Positions 1 to 11,200 of a stretch of 30,476 bases of DNA are shown in pieces; position 1 is the first letter of the stretch, and each line of letters starts with the position of its first letter. The stretch is from Conidiobolus incongruus B7586 (lineage: Eukaryota; Entomophthoromycota; Entomophthoromycetes; Entomophthorales; Conidiobolaceae). The position numbers and the translations under genes are program-made. The notes under the pieces are model-generated. The model was not told where the DNA came from. It ran no database searches and saw only the letters and a list, made by a program, of their open reading frames with translations. The stretch is taken from the NCBI GenBank assembly GCA_000697335.1, contig JNEM01014674.1, positions 1 to 30,476 of the forward strand. Direction: 5' to 3'.

Positions 1-588
1 AATTTTATAATAATTAATATTATATAAATAATATCCTTTCTAGATTAAGAATAACAAATTTAACAATAAATCATAATTTTAAATATATATTATTTTTATA
101 CACTATTTACAAATTTTAAATAATATTAAAAAAATTATGGTTGAGTTTTATGGATAATAAAATGAAAAACTTTTGATATTTATTATCAATATTATATATA
201 ATTAAATTTAATCTTAAGCCTTTGAATAAAGTTATTATAATTTAAAAATAATTTTAAATATATATATTTTATAAATATCAATTCTCCTATATATTTAATA
301 TTTAATTATTTTATTAAAACTAATAATATATTAATATCAGGAATTAGAAAAATCTGCCACTACATTCTTTATGTTGGGTTTTCTTTCTTATGTGTGTGAT
401 CAGAAATTATAATTAAAATGGTAAAAGAAAAGGGTAAGTCTATCCTTTATTCTATGCTTAATTTGATAAAAAGACCATCTTCCTCCTCTGTTTTTTTTAT
501 CAATAAAGGTGAAATCAAATAATGACAGATAACTTAGTGATTGTGGGATCAGTTGAGATCATTTGATTTGATGATAATAATATAAGTG

Positions 589-606
589 GTTGGCAATATT
601 GCCAAC
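589..606. repeat. 18-bp perfect palindrome
   Basis: GTTGGCAATATTGCCAAC is a perfect inverted repeat without a spacer, with GC-rich outer arms in very AT-rich DNA. It resembles a dimeric protein-binding site (TTGGC-N6-GCCAA) or a short cruciform. No adjacent gene explains it. Confidence 0.6.
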
Positions 607-2176
607 ACTTTACATACTAATAAATGTGATGAATTTAAGTGATTTGAATATTGAATATAATTAATACATGAATTACTAATAATTTGGATTTTTAAAATAA
701 ATTATATATGTATATGTCATAAAATCAGGTTATCTATTATCAATAATAATAATCACCTTATATCATTAAAATTTCTCAAAAACATCAATTATATTATTCA
801 CTAAAATTTTAATAAAATTAAACAATTTTAAAAACAGCAAAAAAACTTTTCACTAACTTAAGCATATTATAAAGACTGTTATTAAAACATTATATGTTTC
901 TTCTAAATTTTGATATCCAATTGATTAATGTAATAATTAATAATTTTTATACGAAGATTGCTCTGTATATTAATTGATACGAACTAAATTTTTTAGCAAT
1001 TAACAAAAACAATTTTAATAGTTATTAATATCAAACTCTATTTGAAGACATTTTTTACAAATTCCATAGGTTAATATCGAGCTTCTATTAACTTGAAATA
1101 ACGTGATATATGGTTGATCTTTATCTACAAACATGTTTAAATATTTGGAAATAATTAAAACTTTATACACTGTTTTTGTATGATTTATTCGTAATTTTTT
1201 CAAGTATATCAAATTTTATCAATTGTATCACAAATAAAATATTAATTCTATGATTTTTAAAAAAATGAATCTTATTGAAGTCAAAAAGATTTACCATTGA
1301 AATATGTATAATAAATGCAATCGATATTGCAACAATTTTTTATTATATATCACTTTTATCATATTTTTTATAATTATCAATTAGAAAAAATTTTTAAATT
1401 TCATTAAGATAAAAATTTTGATAGCATAAAATGGAGTCTAAGTTATCCAAAATAATATACAATTTCATATTACTCAATGATTTTATCAATGATTAATATA
1501 TATTAATCAATAAAAATAACTTTTAAAAAAAGATTTTAAACAAATTAAAACCAAATAAGAAACTGAGAATATTTTTGATTAAATACATACGTAGTACAAT
1601 TTACAAGTATAATATAAAAATATATTGATTTTTATCCTTTTTTTTCAATTGTTCAGCATTCAAATGCTAATAATGATTAATTTTTAAATTAAATAGAAGA
1701 CTAAATTTAAATAAAGAAATAATGATCAAATGACTATTTATAGTATAATTGAATTCATATTTGATTAAAATCATTATTATCAACTTTGATATTCATTTTT
1801 TTACTATAATTGAATATCTGGTCATCTATTTAATATCCCGTGTATGATATAATATGGATATGAAGTAGAATGACTTATTTTCATTTAATAATATCTATTT
1901 TTATCCAAAAAGATTCACTAAAATCCATTTAAGTGATAATTTAAAATTCTATAATTTTTAAATTATTTAAATATATCTATATATAATTCATTTAAAGAAA
2001 TCGAGATGTAAAAAGTAAGTATATTTATACTATATTTAAATAGTATATAAAATTTAATAACTTTAAAAAAGATTAAAAAGTTATTGATATAATTGAATCC
2101 ATTCATCAATATAATCAAATGACTTGATGTAGATGGAGCAGTCAATATTAGGAATATTAATTAGGAGGTCATGTCA

Positions 2177-2190
2177 ATGGATGAATCCAT
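2177..2190. repeat. 14-bp inverted repeat
   Basis: ATGGAT-GA-ATCCAT is perfect. A related string (GAATCCATTCATCAA) lies about 80 bp upstream, near 2094. The repeat is about 790 bp upstream of the allantoicase-family start codon, so it could be a distal regulatory site, but nothing proves that. Confidence 0.45.
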
Positions 2191-2234
2191 TTTATAAGTG
2201 ATACTCTGATCTTCTGACCACGTTTCTGCTTTTT

Positions 2235-2254
2235 TAAGTGATCACGATCACTTA
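2235..2254. repeat. 20-bp near-continuous palindrome
   Basis: TAAGTGATCACGATCACTTA is formed by two perfect 9-nt arms around the central AC. It sits in a short island with more GC than its surroundings (about 2160-2320), together with the 14-bp inverted repeat 45 bp upstream. It looks like a dimeric transcription-factor site or a small hairpin; its function is unknown. Confidence 0.5.
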
Positions 2255-2883
2255 GCGGGTTTATATTGTATGCGAATTAAAGATCTGCTTTTTTGTTCTA
2301 ATGCTGATCTTGTAAAGTTAATTAGAGTACTTTGAAAAACTTTCAATAAAACTAAATTATATCAGAATAGATTAAATAATTGATCAAAGCAAATTCAAAA
2401 TTATAAATATGCAGTCACAATAAATTATATTTTGTCTAATTATTCGGCATATTATTGCAGCTAATTGAAATCTTATCTAGATAACCTATTGTATTTGAAC
2501 ATCAATTTAAATATATTAAATTTTTTGATTAGCTATACCTTTTTATAAGTTTAAATGATTTTAAAAGAAAAGATTATTGATATAATGATAATGTTTTTAT
2601 TTTATCTTTTATTTGTTTTTTGCGTAATATAATAAATTATATCTGCAAAAATAATAGGTGGCTAGTGAAAATATTGTATAAATGATCAACTATAAATATC
2701 CAATATTAGTATTTAAAAAATAACCAATCAAATTAATTAGAATGGATATCAAATCATAAGACTTATCTAACAAATTTAGAGTCTTAGTGATAAATTAAAA
2801 ATGATTGGATAGTCATTTTAAGTAATGCTTCATGAATAAGTAAGTTAAATTGAAATTGAGTTGGTGAAAATTTGATTTGGATT

Positions 2884-2892
2884 TATAAAAAG
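2884..2892 (+). promoter_or_regulatory. TATA-like box of the allantoicase-family gene
   Basis: TATAAAAAG lies about 90 bp before the ATG at 2981, a plausible distance for a TATA box with a short leader. No ATG occurs between it and the chosen start. Confidence 0.45.
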
Positions 2893-2980
2893 GGTGCTTA
2901 TTCTGGTAAATTTAATCAACTTGAGATCATTGCTCTTTTATCCAATTGCTTATTCTGTGTTAAATTGCAAATATTCAATT

Positions 2981-4219
2981 ATGACTATTTTAAATTCTGT
3001 ATTGAATCTCTTCAATTTTAACAAATCTACTTACACTACTTTGCCTCCTGGTTCAAGTCAAATTCATCCTTTAGCTTCTAAATTCAACGTTGCTAGTGAG
3101 GACATTAAAGCTAAAATTACTGAAACATCTGAAAACTCAAAAGAATCTGCTTCTAGAATCTTAAAGGAAGCTAAACCTGGTGTTGCTTTCGAAAATGGTG
3201 AATCTCGTATTTTACCTGAAGATGAAATTGACGGTTGGTATATCGATGAAAACAACTCCTCCCACGAAAACTTTGTAGTAATTAAACTTGGTCAGAAGTC
3301 TTTAATTTCTGGTTTCGGAATTGATACTACTTACCTTGTTAACGACTTTAATAGCACTATCACTATTTTAGCTGCCACTAGAGAAGGTTCTGCTGCTGAA
3401 ACTACTTCCAGCTTCCAAAATGACTGGGTCGAATTAGTTGTTGGTCACCAATTACAATCCGACGACAAGCAATTTTTGAAGTTAAACAAATTTACTGATA
3501 CTCCTTTCACTCACCTTAAACTTATTCTCACCCCTCACGGTGGTATTGCTCGTTTCAAGGTATTTGGTGAAATTGTTATTCCTCCTTATGAATCTTTGAA
3601 CCACGAAAATCTCGACCTTGCCTCTGTATTTAGTGGATCCATTGTCGTTGATTGTTCCAATGGTAAATTCTCTTCCCCCAACAACTTACTCTTAGCTGGC
3701 AGAGGTCAAGTTATGGGTGATGGTTGGGAAACCGCTAGAAGCCGTGTCCCTGGTAATGTTGAATATGCTACCATTAAATTGGGTCATCCTGGTATTGTTG
3801 AAAGAATTGAAATTGATACTAACCAATATAAAGGTAACTTCCCTCCTAAAGTCAGTGTCTTGGCTACCTACTCCCAAAATCATGCTCCCAACTTGGACAC
3901 TGATGATTGGGACGAAATTCTTCACTTGAGCCCATGTGTTGCTCATAAGAATCATGTCTTCAAATCTGATGTCACTGATCGTGTCTACACTCATCTCAGA
4001 CTCCAATTATTCCCTGATGGAGGTGTCAAGAGATTCAGAGCTTTTGGTATTGCTGAAAAGCCTCAAAATCTTGAACACGAATTCAATGGTGCTTATCAAA
4101 AATCATCAGGTCCTATTCGTCGTGCTAAAACTACCCGTGCTGCTCCTTATGCTGCCAATGGTAAGGTTCGTGGACGCCCTACCGCCCGCAGAACTGCTGT
4201 TGCATCTGAAGGTCACTAA
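2981..4219 (+). CDS. allantoicase-family protein with degenerate first repeat
   Basis: Intronless, 412 aa. Allantoicase hydrolyses allantoate to ureidoglycolate and urea in purine breakdown and is built from two similar jelly-roll repeats. The second repeat (about 220-370) keeps the family motifs: NLLLAGRGQVMGDGWETARS, then a KGNFPPK loop, then PDGGVKRFRAFG. The first repeat (about 80-205) keeps its end (GGIARFKVFGEI) and its IKLG and IDT strands. It lacks two motifs: the usual WETRR stretch after DGW reads DGWYIDENN, and the GN..P loop is gone. A C-terminal tail of about 37 residues is basic (GPIRRAKTTR, then VRGRPTARR), slightly like an AT-hook, and is unusual for allantoicase. The frame is open upstream to 2894 but has no ATG before 2981, so I chose 2981. 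The protein is certainly of this family; whether it is an active enzyme or a non-catalytic paralogue is open. Confidence 0.85.
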   Translation: MTILNSVLNLFNFNKSTYTTLPPGSSQIHPLASKFNVASEDIKAKITETSENSKESASRILKEAKPGVAFENGESRILPEDEIDGWYIDENNSSHENFVVIKLGQKSLISGFGIDTTYLVNDFNSTITILAATREGSAAETTSSFQNDWVELVVGHQLQSDDKQFLKLNKFTDTPFTHLKLILTPHGGIARFKVFGEIVIPPYESLNHENLDLASVFSGSIVVDCSNGKFSSPNNLLLAGRGQVMGDGWETARSRVPGNVEYATIKLGHPGIVERIEIDTNQYKGNFPPKVSVLATYSQNHAPNLDTDDWDEILHLSPCVAHKNHVFKSDVTDRVYTHLRLQLFPDGGVKRFRAFGIAEKPQNLEHEFNGAYQKSSGPIRRAKTTRAAPYAANGKVRGRPTARRTAVASEGH

Positions 4220-6350
4220 ATTTTAAATCAAACAGTAATCTGAGTTTGCCCACGCCATACATCTCCCTTTCTTCCATTCAACCAATTTTTTTATTTCGCA
4301 ATTTTTTAAAAGCATGTAATGCATTATCCAATATTCAAAAAAAAATCAATAATCCTTATTTAATGTGTACTCTTCAATAATTAGTTCAGCGCACGTTTTC
4401 ATTATTTTGTAAATTACTACTTATTCTCAATAAATAATGGATTAAATTTTTATTTTATTTTTTGATTGCCATATATTCAATTATAGCAAATTTCTAATAA
4501 ATCTTTTCAAAATTAATTTAGTACTGACTTTGGTATAATTTGCATTATTTTAAGAATGATCACAAATTAAGTCATCATTTGACACCAGATTGTTAATGAG
4601 ATTATGTCATCAAATCAAACAATGTTTCTCACCCTTTGATTCTTTAGCCAATAAATAAATTTCAAATCTTTAACAATGTTTACACTTATTATCCATATTC
4701 AATCACAATAATTTTATACAATTTCAATTCGATATAAAGATTTTCATTAATAAAAAAATTTTTTAAAATACTTGAAATATTAGATATATATATATATATA
4801 TATATACTTTTTAATTAATTAATAATTAATTTTTCTTTTTAAATTTTTAAAAATTTTAGTAAAAATAAATGTAATTTAAATAATATTATTCTAAAAATAA
4901 TAATAATATAATAATAATAATAATAATTAATTTAAAATTTTAAGAATATTATATTATCATAAAAAGATTAAAAATAAAATTAGTAACTTATTGCTATAAA
5001 TTGTGAGAATTTATGATAATTATAGCGTTTGATATATACATATATAGTGGCAAAAGATCGTTATTTTTATATATACTACGTCTCTAACTTCAAAATTAAA
5101 TAAAAAGAATATTGATATTCGATGTGACAAGTTGAATTTCAAATGTATGAACATTATAAAATCTCTGCAAAACTTTAATATATTTTATAACATATTATTA
5201 TTACTTTGACAATTACATAATATTGAATACTGGCTAGATTTCCTATTGTGATCTTCATTATAAATAATTTTTCGTTATTAATGTTGATACTTATGAATGC
5301 TTGTCTTAATTCAATAATGATAACAAATATTATATTAATTAGTATTTAGTTTACAATTAAATCGAGTTATAATTTTTAAGCATAATTTACTAATATTATA
5401 ATCAAATTTAAAAATTAATTTTATAAATAAATTTAAATTATTTTTATATTTTTTTTCATAAAAATATTATAATTTGAATAAATTAAAAATTTTATCATTA
5501 GGTTTAAAATTGATGTTATTAATAATCAATCAAATTTATATAATATTCTATAGGGAAACTCAAAATAGTATTTTAATATTTAATTTGCTTTTTGAATTTG
5601 AATAGCGAGAATTTCTTAATTACAGGATGGCTTAAAATTATAAAGTGAAATATATTAGTGGAGGAATACTTCTCTAGTTATTTATTCATTCATTTATTTG
5701 AATTTTCTTTTAATAAAATTAAGTAATGCATTTTAGCTTTGATTATGTTTAATATTTAATATATTATTTTTAAATTAAAACTCATTTCTATTGAAAAAAT
5801 TTAATAATCAATTAGGATTTTAATATTATTAACTATTTATTATTTATAATCTCAATCCTATATAGAACAAAAAACTTATTACCAAGATATTTATTTAATT
5901 AGCATAAAGTATGATAAATAAGGCAAGATGAAAATGTTGTCTTTTCACGTATATATTGATAAATTAGATATATATAAAAAACATTAGCTATAAACTCTAG
6001 TTGAAAATATATATATGTATAATAGTTAAATAAGCAATCTATATTTATATTATTCTTTTTGTTATAATTAGAATTATATACAATTGATATAACAAAATTA
6101 ATATTAATTAATAATTTGTTTTAAAAAATTTTTTATTTTAAATTGATTATTTAAAAGAAATAAAAATTATCACAAGTTTTGATTATCGATAAGAATTCAA
6201 AAGTATAATAATTATAAGTAGATATGACGAAATTGTTTTTAATATAAATTGAATTTTTATTATGAAATATATCAGTATCATCAAATATTGAATATAAGTG
6301 TTGAACTATTATGAATTATAACATAATTTTATTCAAGAATATACCAATAT
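4220..6350. other. AT-rich intergenic region
   Basis: This is the 3' flank of the allantoicase-family gene followed by extremely AT-rich DNA with simple repeats: (AT)n at 4784-4806 and TAA/ATA runs near 4900-4926. I see no coding exon, RNA gene or transposon remnant that I can support. Confidence 0.6.
4784..4806. repeat. (AT)n microsatellite
   Basis: About 23 nt of uninterrupted AT dinucleotides. Similar shorter runs occur near 9204-9222 and 21418-21436. Confidence 0.9.
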
Positions 6351-6430
6351 AATCTAGTAGCCAAGTGGACTAAGACAGTTGTTAAGGCAATGATCTCTTC
6401 AGAGATAAGAATTTGAATCTCTCTGACTTT
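6351..6430 (+). pseudogene. decayed tRNA-Leu-like sequence
   Basis: The A-box consensus is matched (TAGCCAAGTGG, 6358-6368) and is followed by ACTAAG as in class II leucine tRNAs. Next comes TTAAGGC, identical to the anticodon loop of tRNA-Leu(AAG). After that is a variable-arm hairpin (ATCTC-TTCA-GAGAT, about 6392-6405), then a weakened B box (AATTTGAATCT against GGTTCGAATCC). The order and spacing fit tRNA-Leu. Only about four of seven acceptor pairs and two to three T-stem pairs form, the anticodon stem is one base short and mostly unpaired, and the invariant C56 is T. It is therefore a tRNA pseudogene or the head of a tRNA-derived SINE rather than a working tRNA. Confidence 0.6.
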
Positions 6431-6440
6431 AATCATCTCA

Positions 6441-6458
6441 TTTTTTCTGTTTTTTTTT
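6441..6458 (+). terminator. T-run, possible Pol III terminator
   Basis: Two T runs (six T, then eight T, separated by CTG) begin about 10 nt after the tRNA-Leu-like sequence, where a Pol III terminator would lie. T runs are common in this DNA, so the link is suggestive only. Confidence 0.35.
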
Positions 6459-6608
6459 CAATTTTTTAAAATTTACTTAAATAATACAAAATTATTAAAA
6501 TAAATTGAATTATCCCATAAATTGAATTTTTAATTATAATTATATAAAATTGTATTAATAATTGAAATTAATAGAATTATAAATATTAAATTATATTTTA
6601 TTATTAAA

Positions 6609-8215
6609 ATGTCAAATACTCAAAGTGATGAATTTTCAGCACCTTTACCAAAATCTATCAATTCTCAATTACCAAGTAATACATTTATTCACCTAATTAA
6701 CTTTAATATACTAATGAATATTTATTAGAACCTCAATATGAAGTACCAAGCTGGTCAGCGACTGAAGGATTGAAAGGTATTGAGCTTCAAGTATTGAAGG
6801 GAGGTGTTATAATAGGATCTTTGGATTTAAGTCAACGTCCTTATTATGTCATTGGTAACTAATTTAAATTTATTTTGTGAATATTTAATTTTAATATATT
6901 ATTTAATAGGACGAGTAGAAACTTGTGACTTACAATTTGAACATGCAGTAATACCTTCATTAAGTTGTCAAATTATATAATTAAACTAATATTTTCAATT
7001 AGAGTATATCAAGATTTCACAGTGTGATTCAACTTGACAAAAATGGACAATTATTAATTTATGATTTGAACAGTACTCATGGAACATTTAAAAATAAGAT
7101 GAAGTGTCCTCCCAAGACCTATATTAAGTTGAATAATGGCGATCAGTTGAGATTTGGTGAGAGTTCAAGATCTTATATTGTAGTGAATCCTAACCCTGTC
7201 AAAAGTCAGAGTAATCAACCAAAGGCAGAATATAATATTAGTAAAGATGAAGTGAATTGGTAAGCTAATTGATATTGTATTTGTCTATTCTTTTCGTTTT
7301 TATTCATATAAATTTTTATTAGGGGATTCCAAGAAGATGCTGATACTTCCGAATCGGGATTCAACGATGGCAGCATTATTCAATCCCTAAAGCCTGTATC
7401 TCTCGACACCCTTGATGGATCTACAAGTGTCAAAAACTATGAACAAAACCCCAAAATTGCACTCAAAGAATTCCTCGAAAGTCAAGATTACGAAGCCAAG
7501 TACCATATTACACAGTCTGGATCTGGATCTAATACCAGATACACTGCTAAAATCAAATTGCCTGTACTTGGAGATCCAGAAGTACTCGAAGATCTTGAAA
7601 TCGATGCAAGTTATGGCGAGGGTTCAGGCTCTTCAAAGCGTGAAGCAGAACGACTAGCAGCGCTCGACGCTTGCAAAAAGTTGGACAAATTAGGTGTATT
7701 CCAATCCAACAGTGCAATGTCTGCCGAGGCTTTGGAGAAGCAGAGAATCAAGAGATTAATGGAGGAGATGGATTCTGACGAAGAGAATTTCTACGATAAT
7801 ACTAAAAAATTTGCTAGTGATGACCAATCGAAATCATCTAAATCTAATGTGCAGAGTGTTAATAGTTATAAATTAAAGCAATATCAATTGACTAGTGAAA
7901 TCGAAACTATGAAAGCTAAGGTTGAACAGATTCGAGTGTTGATGAATAATAAAGGTTTGTATTTTAATTATAAGATTAGTATCACTGTAACTAATGGATT
8001 TTGATAGACGAAGAGAAAGAAGAGCAAGATGAATTGGACATCTATTTCCAACAGCAAATTAACACCCAACGACAAAAAGAAATCCAATCTCTATTGTGTA
8101 AGATTCAAAAGAATCAAGTGGTAATAATTAAAATTTATACTTAATTAATTCAAACTAATCTTTATATAATTAGGAACTCAATCAAATCAACAAAATTCTC
8201 AAATTGGTAGAATAA
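6609..8215 (+). CDS. kanadaptin (SLC4A1AP) homologue, FHA and dsRBD-like domains
   Basis: Seven exons: 6609-6675, 6729-6854, 6910-6947, 7003-7259, 7323-7954, 8008-8120 and 8174-8215. All introns are GT..AG, all phases agree, and the product is 424 aa. The FHA domain (about 60-135) has the family's phosphopeptide-binding residues: GR (65-66), SxSRFH (78-83) and DLNSTHGTF (98-106). The WGFQED segment (163-168) and a dsRNA-binding-like domain (about 204-287, NPKIALKEFL to DACKKLDKLG) follow in the order of animal kanadaptin. An acidic segment (about 305-315) and a C-terminal coiled coil (about 344-424) complete it. Kanadaptin homologues are mainly nuclear and have been linked to RNA processing; the exact role is not settled. 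In exon 3 the donor is GTAATA at 6948, since that choice alone rejoins EHA to SISRFH in frame. The protein is shorter than the human one (about 740-800 aa), lacking most of its C-terminal region. Confidence 0.88.
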
Positions 8216-11200
8216 TTTTCAATGTACTTTTATTAGCTATTAATTTTATTTATAATTGCATTAAATATCATTCCATTCTAAAAGTAATAAAGTGTAATTA
8301 AAGAATATTTAACGTTAAAATTAATAAAATTATAACGTAATCAATTATATATTTTTATAAATTTATTTTCAATTTACAAAAAGTATATTATTAAATAGTA
8401 ATTAAAAAGAAATTATCACTACACATATATTTTCTCAATAATATAAACTGAAGCTATATTAACTCGTTTTAACAAAGCTTTATAAAGAATATTATTGATA
8501 ATAATTTTAATATATTTTTCAATATTTTATAAATTAAAAATATCCAATAATAATCTTAATCAATATATAGTATTATTTTATCAATACGAATTTTTTTAAA
8601 AAATATTTGTAATTTGTATTGTTATTTCAATTTTTTAACAGATAAATAAGGATTGAAATAAAACTTGATAAATTAGAATAGTTTAATTAATTAATGAATA
8701 CTTTTGAATAAAGTAGCATATAATTAAGAATTATTAAATATTTATTAATAATTTGATAATTGACTATTATTTATAAAATGATATAATGTTATAATAGTAT
8801 AAATAGCTATTTTAAATATATATCAATATTAATTAATTAAATGATAGTATGTATCAATTAAATAAAATTATTAATAATTAATTTTAAAATATAGATATTT
8901 CAATTTCATAATAATATTAACAATTGTTTAAAGATATAATTTATATTATTGAATTATTATTTTTTTCCCTTTTACTTTTTTTTGAAATATTTTTTATTAT
9001 AATATTAATTAATATTTTAACTTTTGAATTTAATACAAATATAGTTAAAAAATAATTATTTATATTATTTTAATTGAAATTAATTAATTTTAATTATTTT
9101 TATTTCACTCACTTTTTAAAGTATTATTATTATTAAAAATTAAAACAATTTTAAATTATAATTTATATAAAATATCATTTTAATAATAATAATAATATTC
9201 AATATATATATATATATATAATATCCTGACAGGTAAAAAAGGAATAATCAAACCTTATCTATCAATCTGTTTAAGTCATGACAGCTTCTATAAATCCCAA
9301 TGTGTAGCAATTTATATTTTGTAAAAAATTTAATATTGCACAAATTTGCATTAAAATACAATAATATCCCTTGTATTCAATAAATTACATAGGAAAATGG
9401 ATTTGGTGAATTTAATATTTGTGAATTGGTTAGAGATTGAATTATTGAGTTTTAATTGACAGTTCTTATTTAAGTTTGATTTGTTATAGTAATTTTGTAA
9501 ATTTTACTGATAATATATAATATCTAATATAAATCTAGTTTTATATTAGATACTTTTTTAATAATATAAGATTATAAAAATGATTATTCTATAATAAATC
9601 TCATAAATTTATAATACTATTTAATATTAAAAAAAGTATCTCTATAATATTATTCAATTTAATAAATTTATTCAATGTATTAAAAGCTGAATAATGTTCC
9701 ATAATAAATAGTCTCATATAATATAATTGATTCAATACTCGGTGTCATTTTTAATCCTAATTCAGAAAGAAAAGCTATTTATTACAAATTTCTCAGCTTA
9801 TATAATATAATATAATATAATATATTGGATATCCATTGAAATGAAATAACTTATAAATATAGGTATTTGGTTATTGTTTTGGTGATATATGATTATGATT
9901 TGACAAATGCTATGGGCTATTGTATATAATGATTGTTTTTGTAATAATTCAAAATTTATAAGATTAAATCGTTGATAAAAACAACATAAATATATTACTC
10001 TCTGAACTTTAAATAACAGGGTAAACTAACTCCACTACATTATCAAAACCTGTAACGAATATAATTTTTTGTTATGATGGTCTCAAAACTTTCCCATTAA
10101 ATTCATTCATCTTTCCATTATGACTTTAATTTCCAAAAACATTTGATAATTGAGCTTATCAAAAATGAAAATCATTAAGTCTTATTAAATTAATGCTTAA
10201 ATTACTTAAAGTAGTAAATATTTTTAGCCTTGGACGATAAAGAGATGAATTGAAGATCTTCTGAATAATGATAATATATGAACAATTACAAAAAAGATAG
10301 TAATAACTGATTTTAGTCTTATTAAATTAATCAAATACAAGAGGTTAAAGTGTTCATATAGTTGATTTTATACTTTAAAAAGATTCAATATAATTTAATA
10401 TGCTCATTTTAAAAAATCACTACTATTCTCCCTAATAATTATGAACTATTAAAATTTTATCCATTAATTTTAAAATTAAAATAAGTGATAAAATCATAAC
10501 TATTAAATATAACTATATTAATTTCTAAAATTGGAAATAATGAAATGATTTATTATCTTTTAATATCTCACAAATTTTAAAATTTATATTTGATTAATTT
10601 CAACTATGTAATATTATCAATATAATAAAACAATTATATATATAATTTTAAATTATTGAATGTTTATATAATAAACAATGATCATTTTATCAAATTATAA
10701 TAAAATAAAATCCTAATTATCATAATTTTATCAAAAACCACTAATTTTAATTAATTTTATGGAATTTATCTAAATTGTATATGATGCGTGCCTCAAGAAA
10801 AATAATGTTTAGTATTAGTAATCAATTCTGGTATTGATGATTCAGTCAAGCCAAATATAGTTGTTCTAATGATTATTTTAGGCTAATCAAAAGAGGTTTG
10901 AATTACAAAGATAATAAAAAAGCTTTATATAGGTAAACTAAACCTTTTATAATGATAAATTGAATATTTGAAAAGTTTTGAGATGTGAAATTATTAAAAA
11001 TATTCTCATATTTTTTCAAAAATTTTTGAAATTAAAAAATCAATATGAATACTTTATTAAATAATTTTTAAAAAAAAATTTTAAATTTAATTGAAAATAA
11101 AACTGTCACAAATCTAGATTAATTTTATTATTTCAATTTATATAAAAATATAAAATATATTCAATTTAACTTGCCCTTAATAATCGGATATACCTATTCC

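Larger units (their letters stand above)
1..2980. other. AT-rich intergenic region
   Basis: I find no gene I can support here. The DNA is very AT-rich with many stops in all frames. A 65-codon open stretch on the minus strand (1015-1212) has no ATG at its first codon; its C-terminal half looks protein-like, including a Cys-x-x-Cys pair (GICKKC), but I recognise no family. At 418 there is a tiny ATG reading frame (MVKEK) followed by a good donor GTAAGT at 435, and a possible acceptor ends at about 508; the reading frame closes four codons later, so it is not a convincing gene. Three perfect palindromes are listed separately. Confidence 0.6.

Noticed and set aside
418-520. Mini-exon MVKEK followed by donor GTAAGT, recalling the start of EF-1 alpha
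   Set aside because: After the only plausible acceptor the frame reads four codons and stops; no EF-1 alpha sequence follows.
6954-7002. Donor GTTGTC at 6964 for kanadaptin intron 3
   Set aside because: It gives no frame that reaches the FHA core with any available acceptor. GTAATA at 6948 joined to 7003 restores SISRFH exactly.
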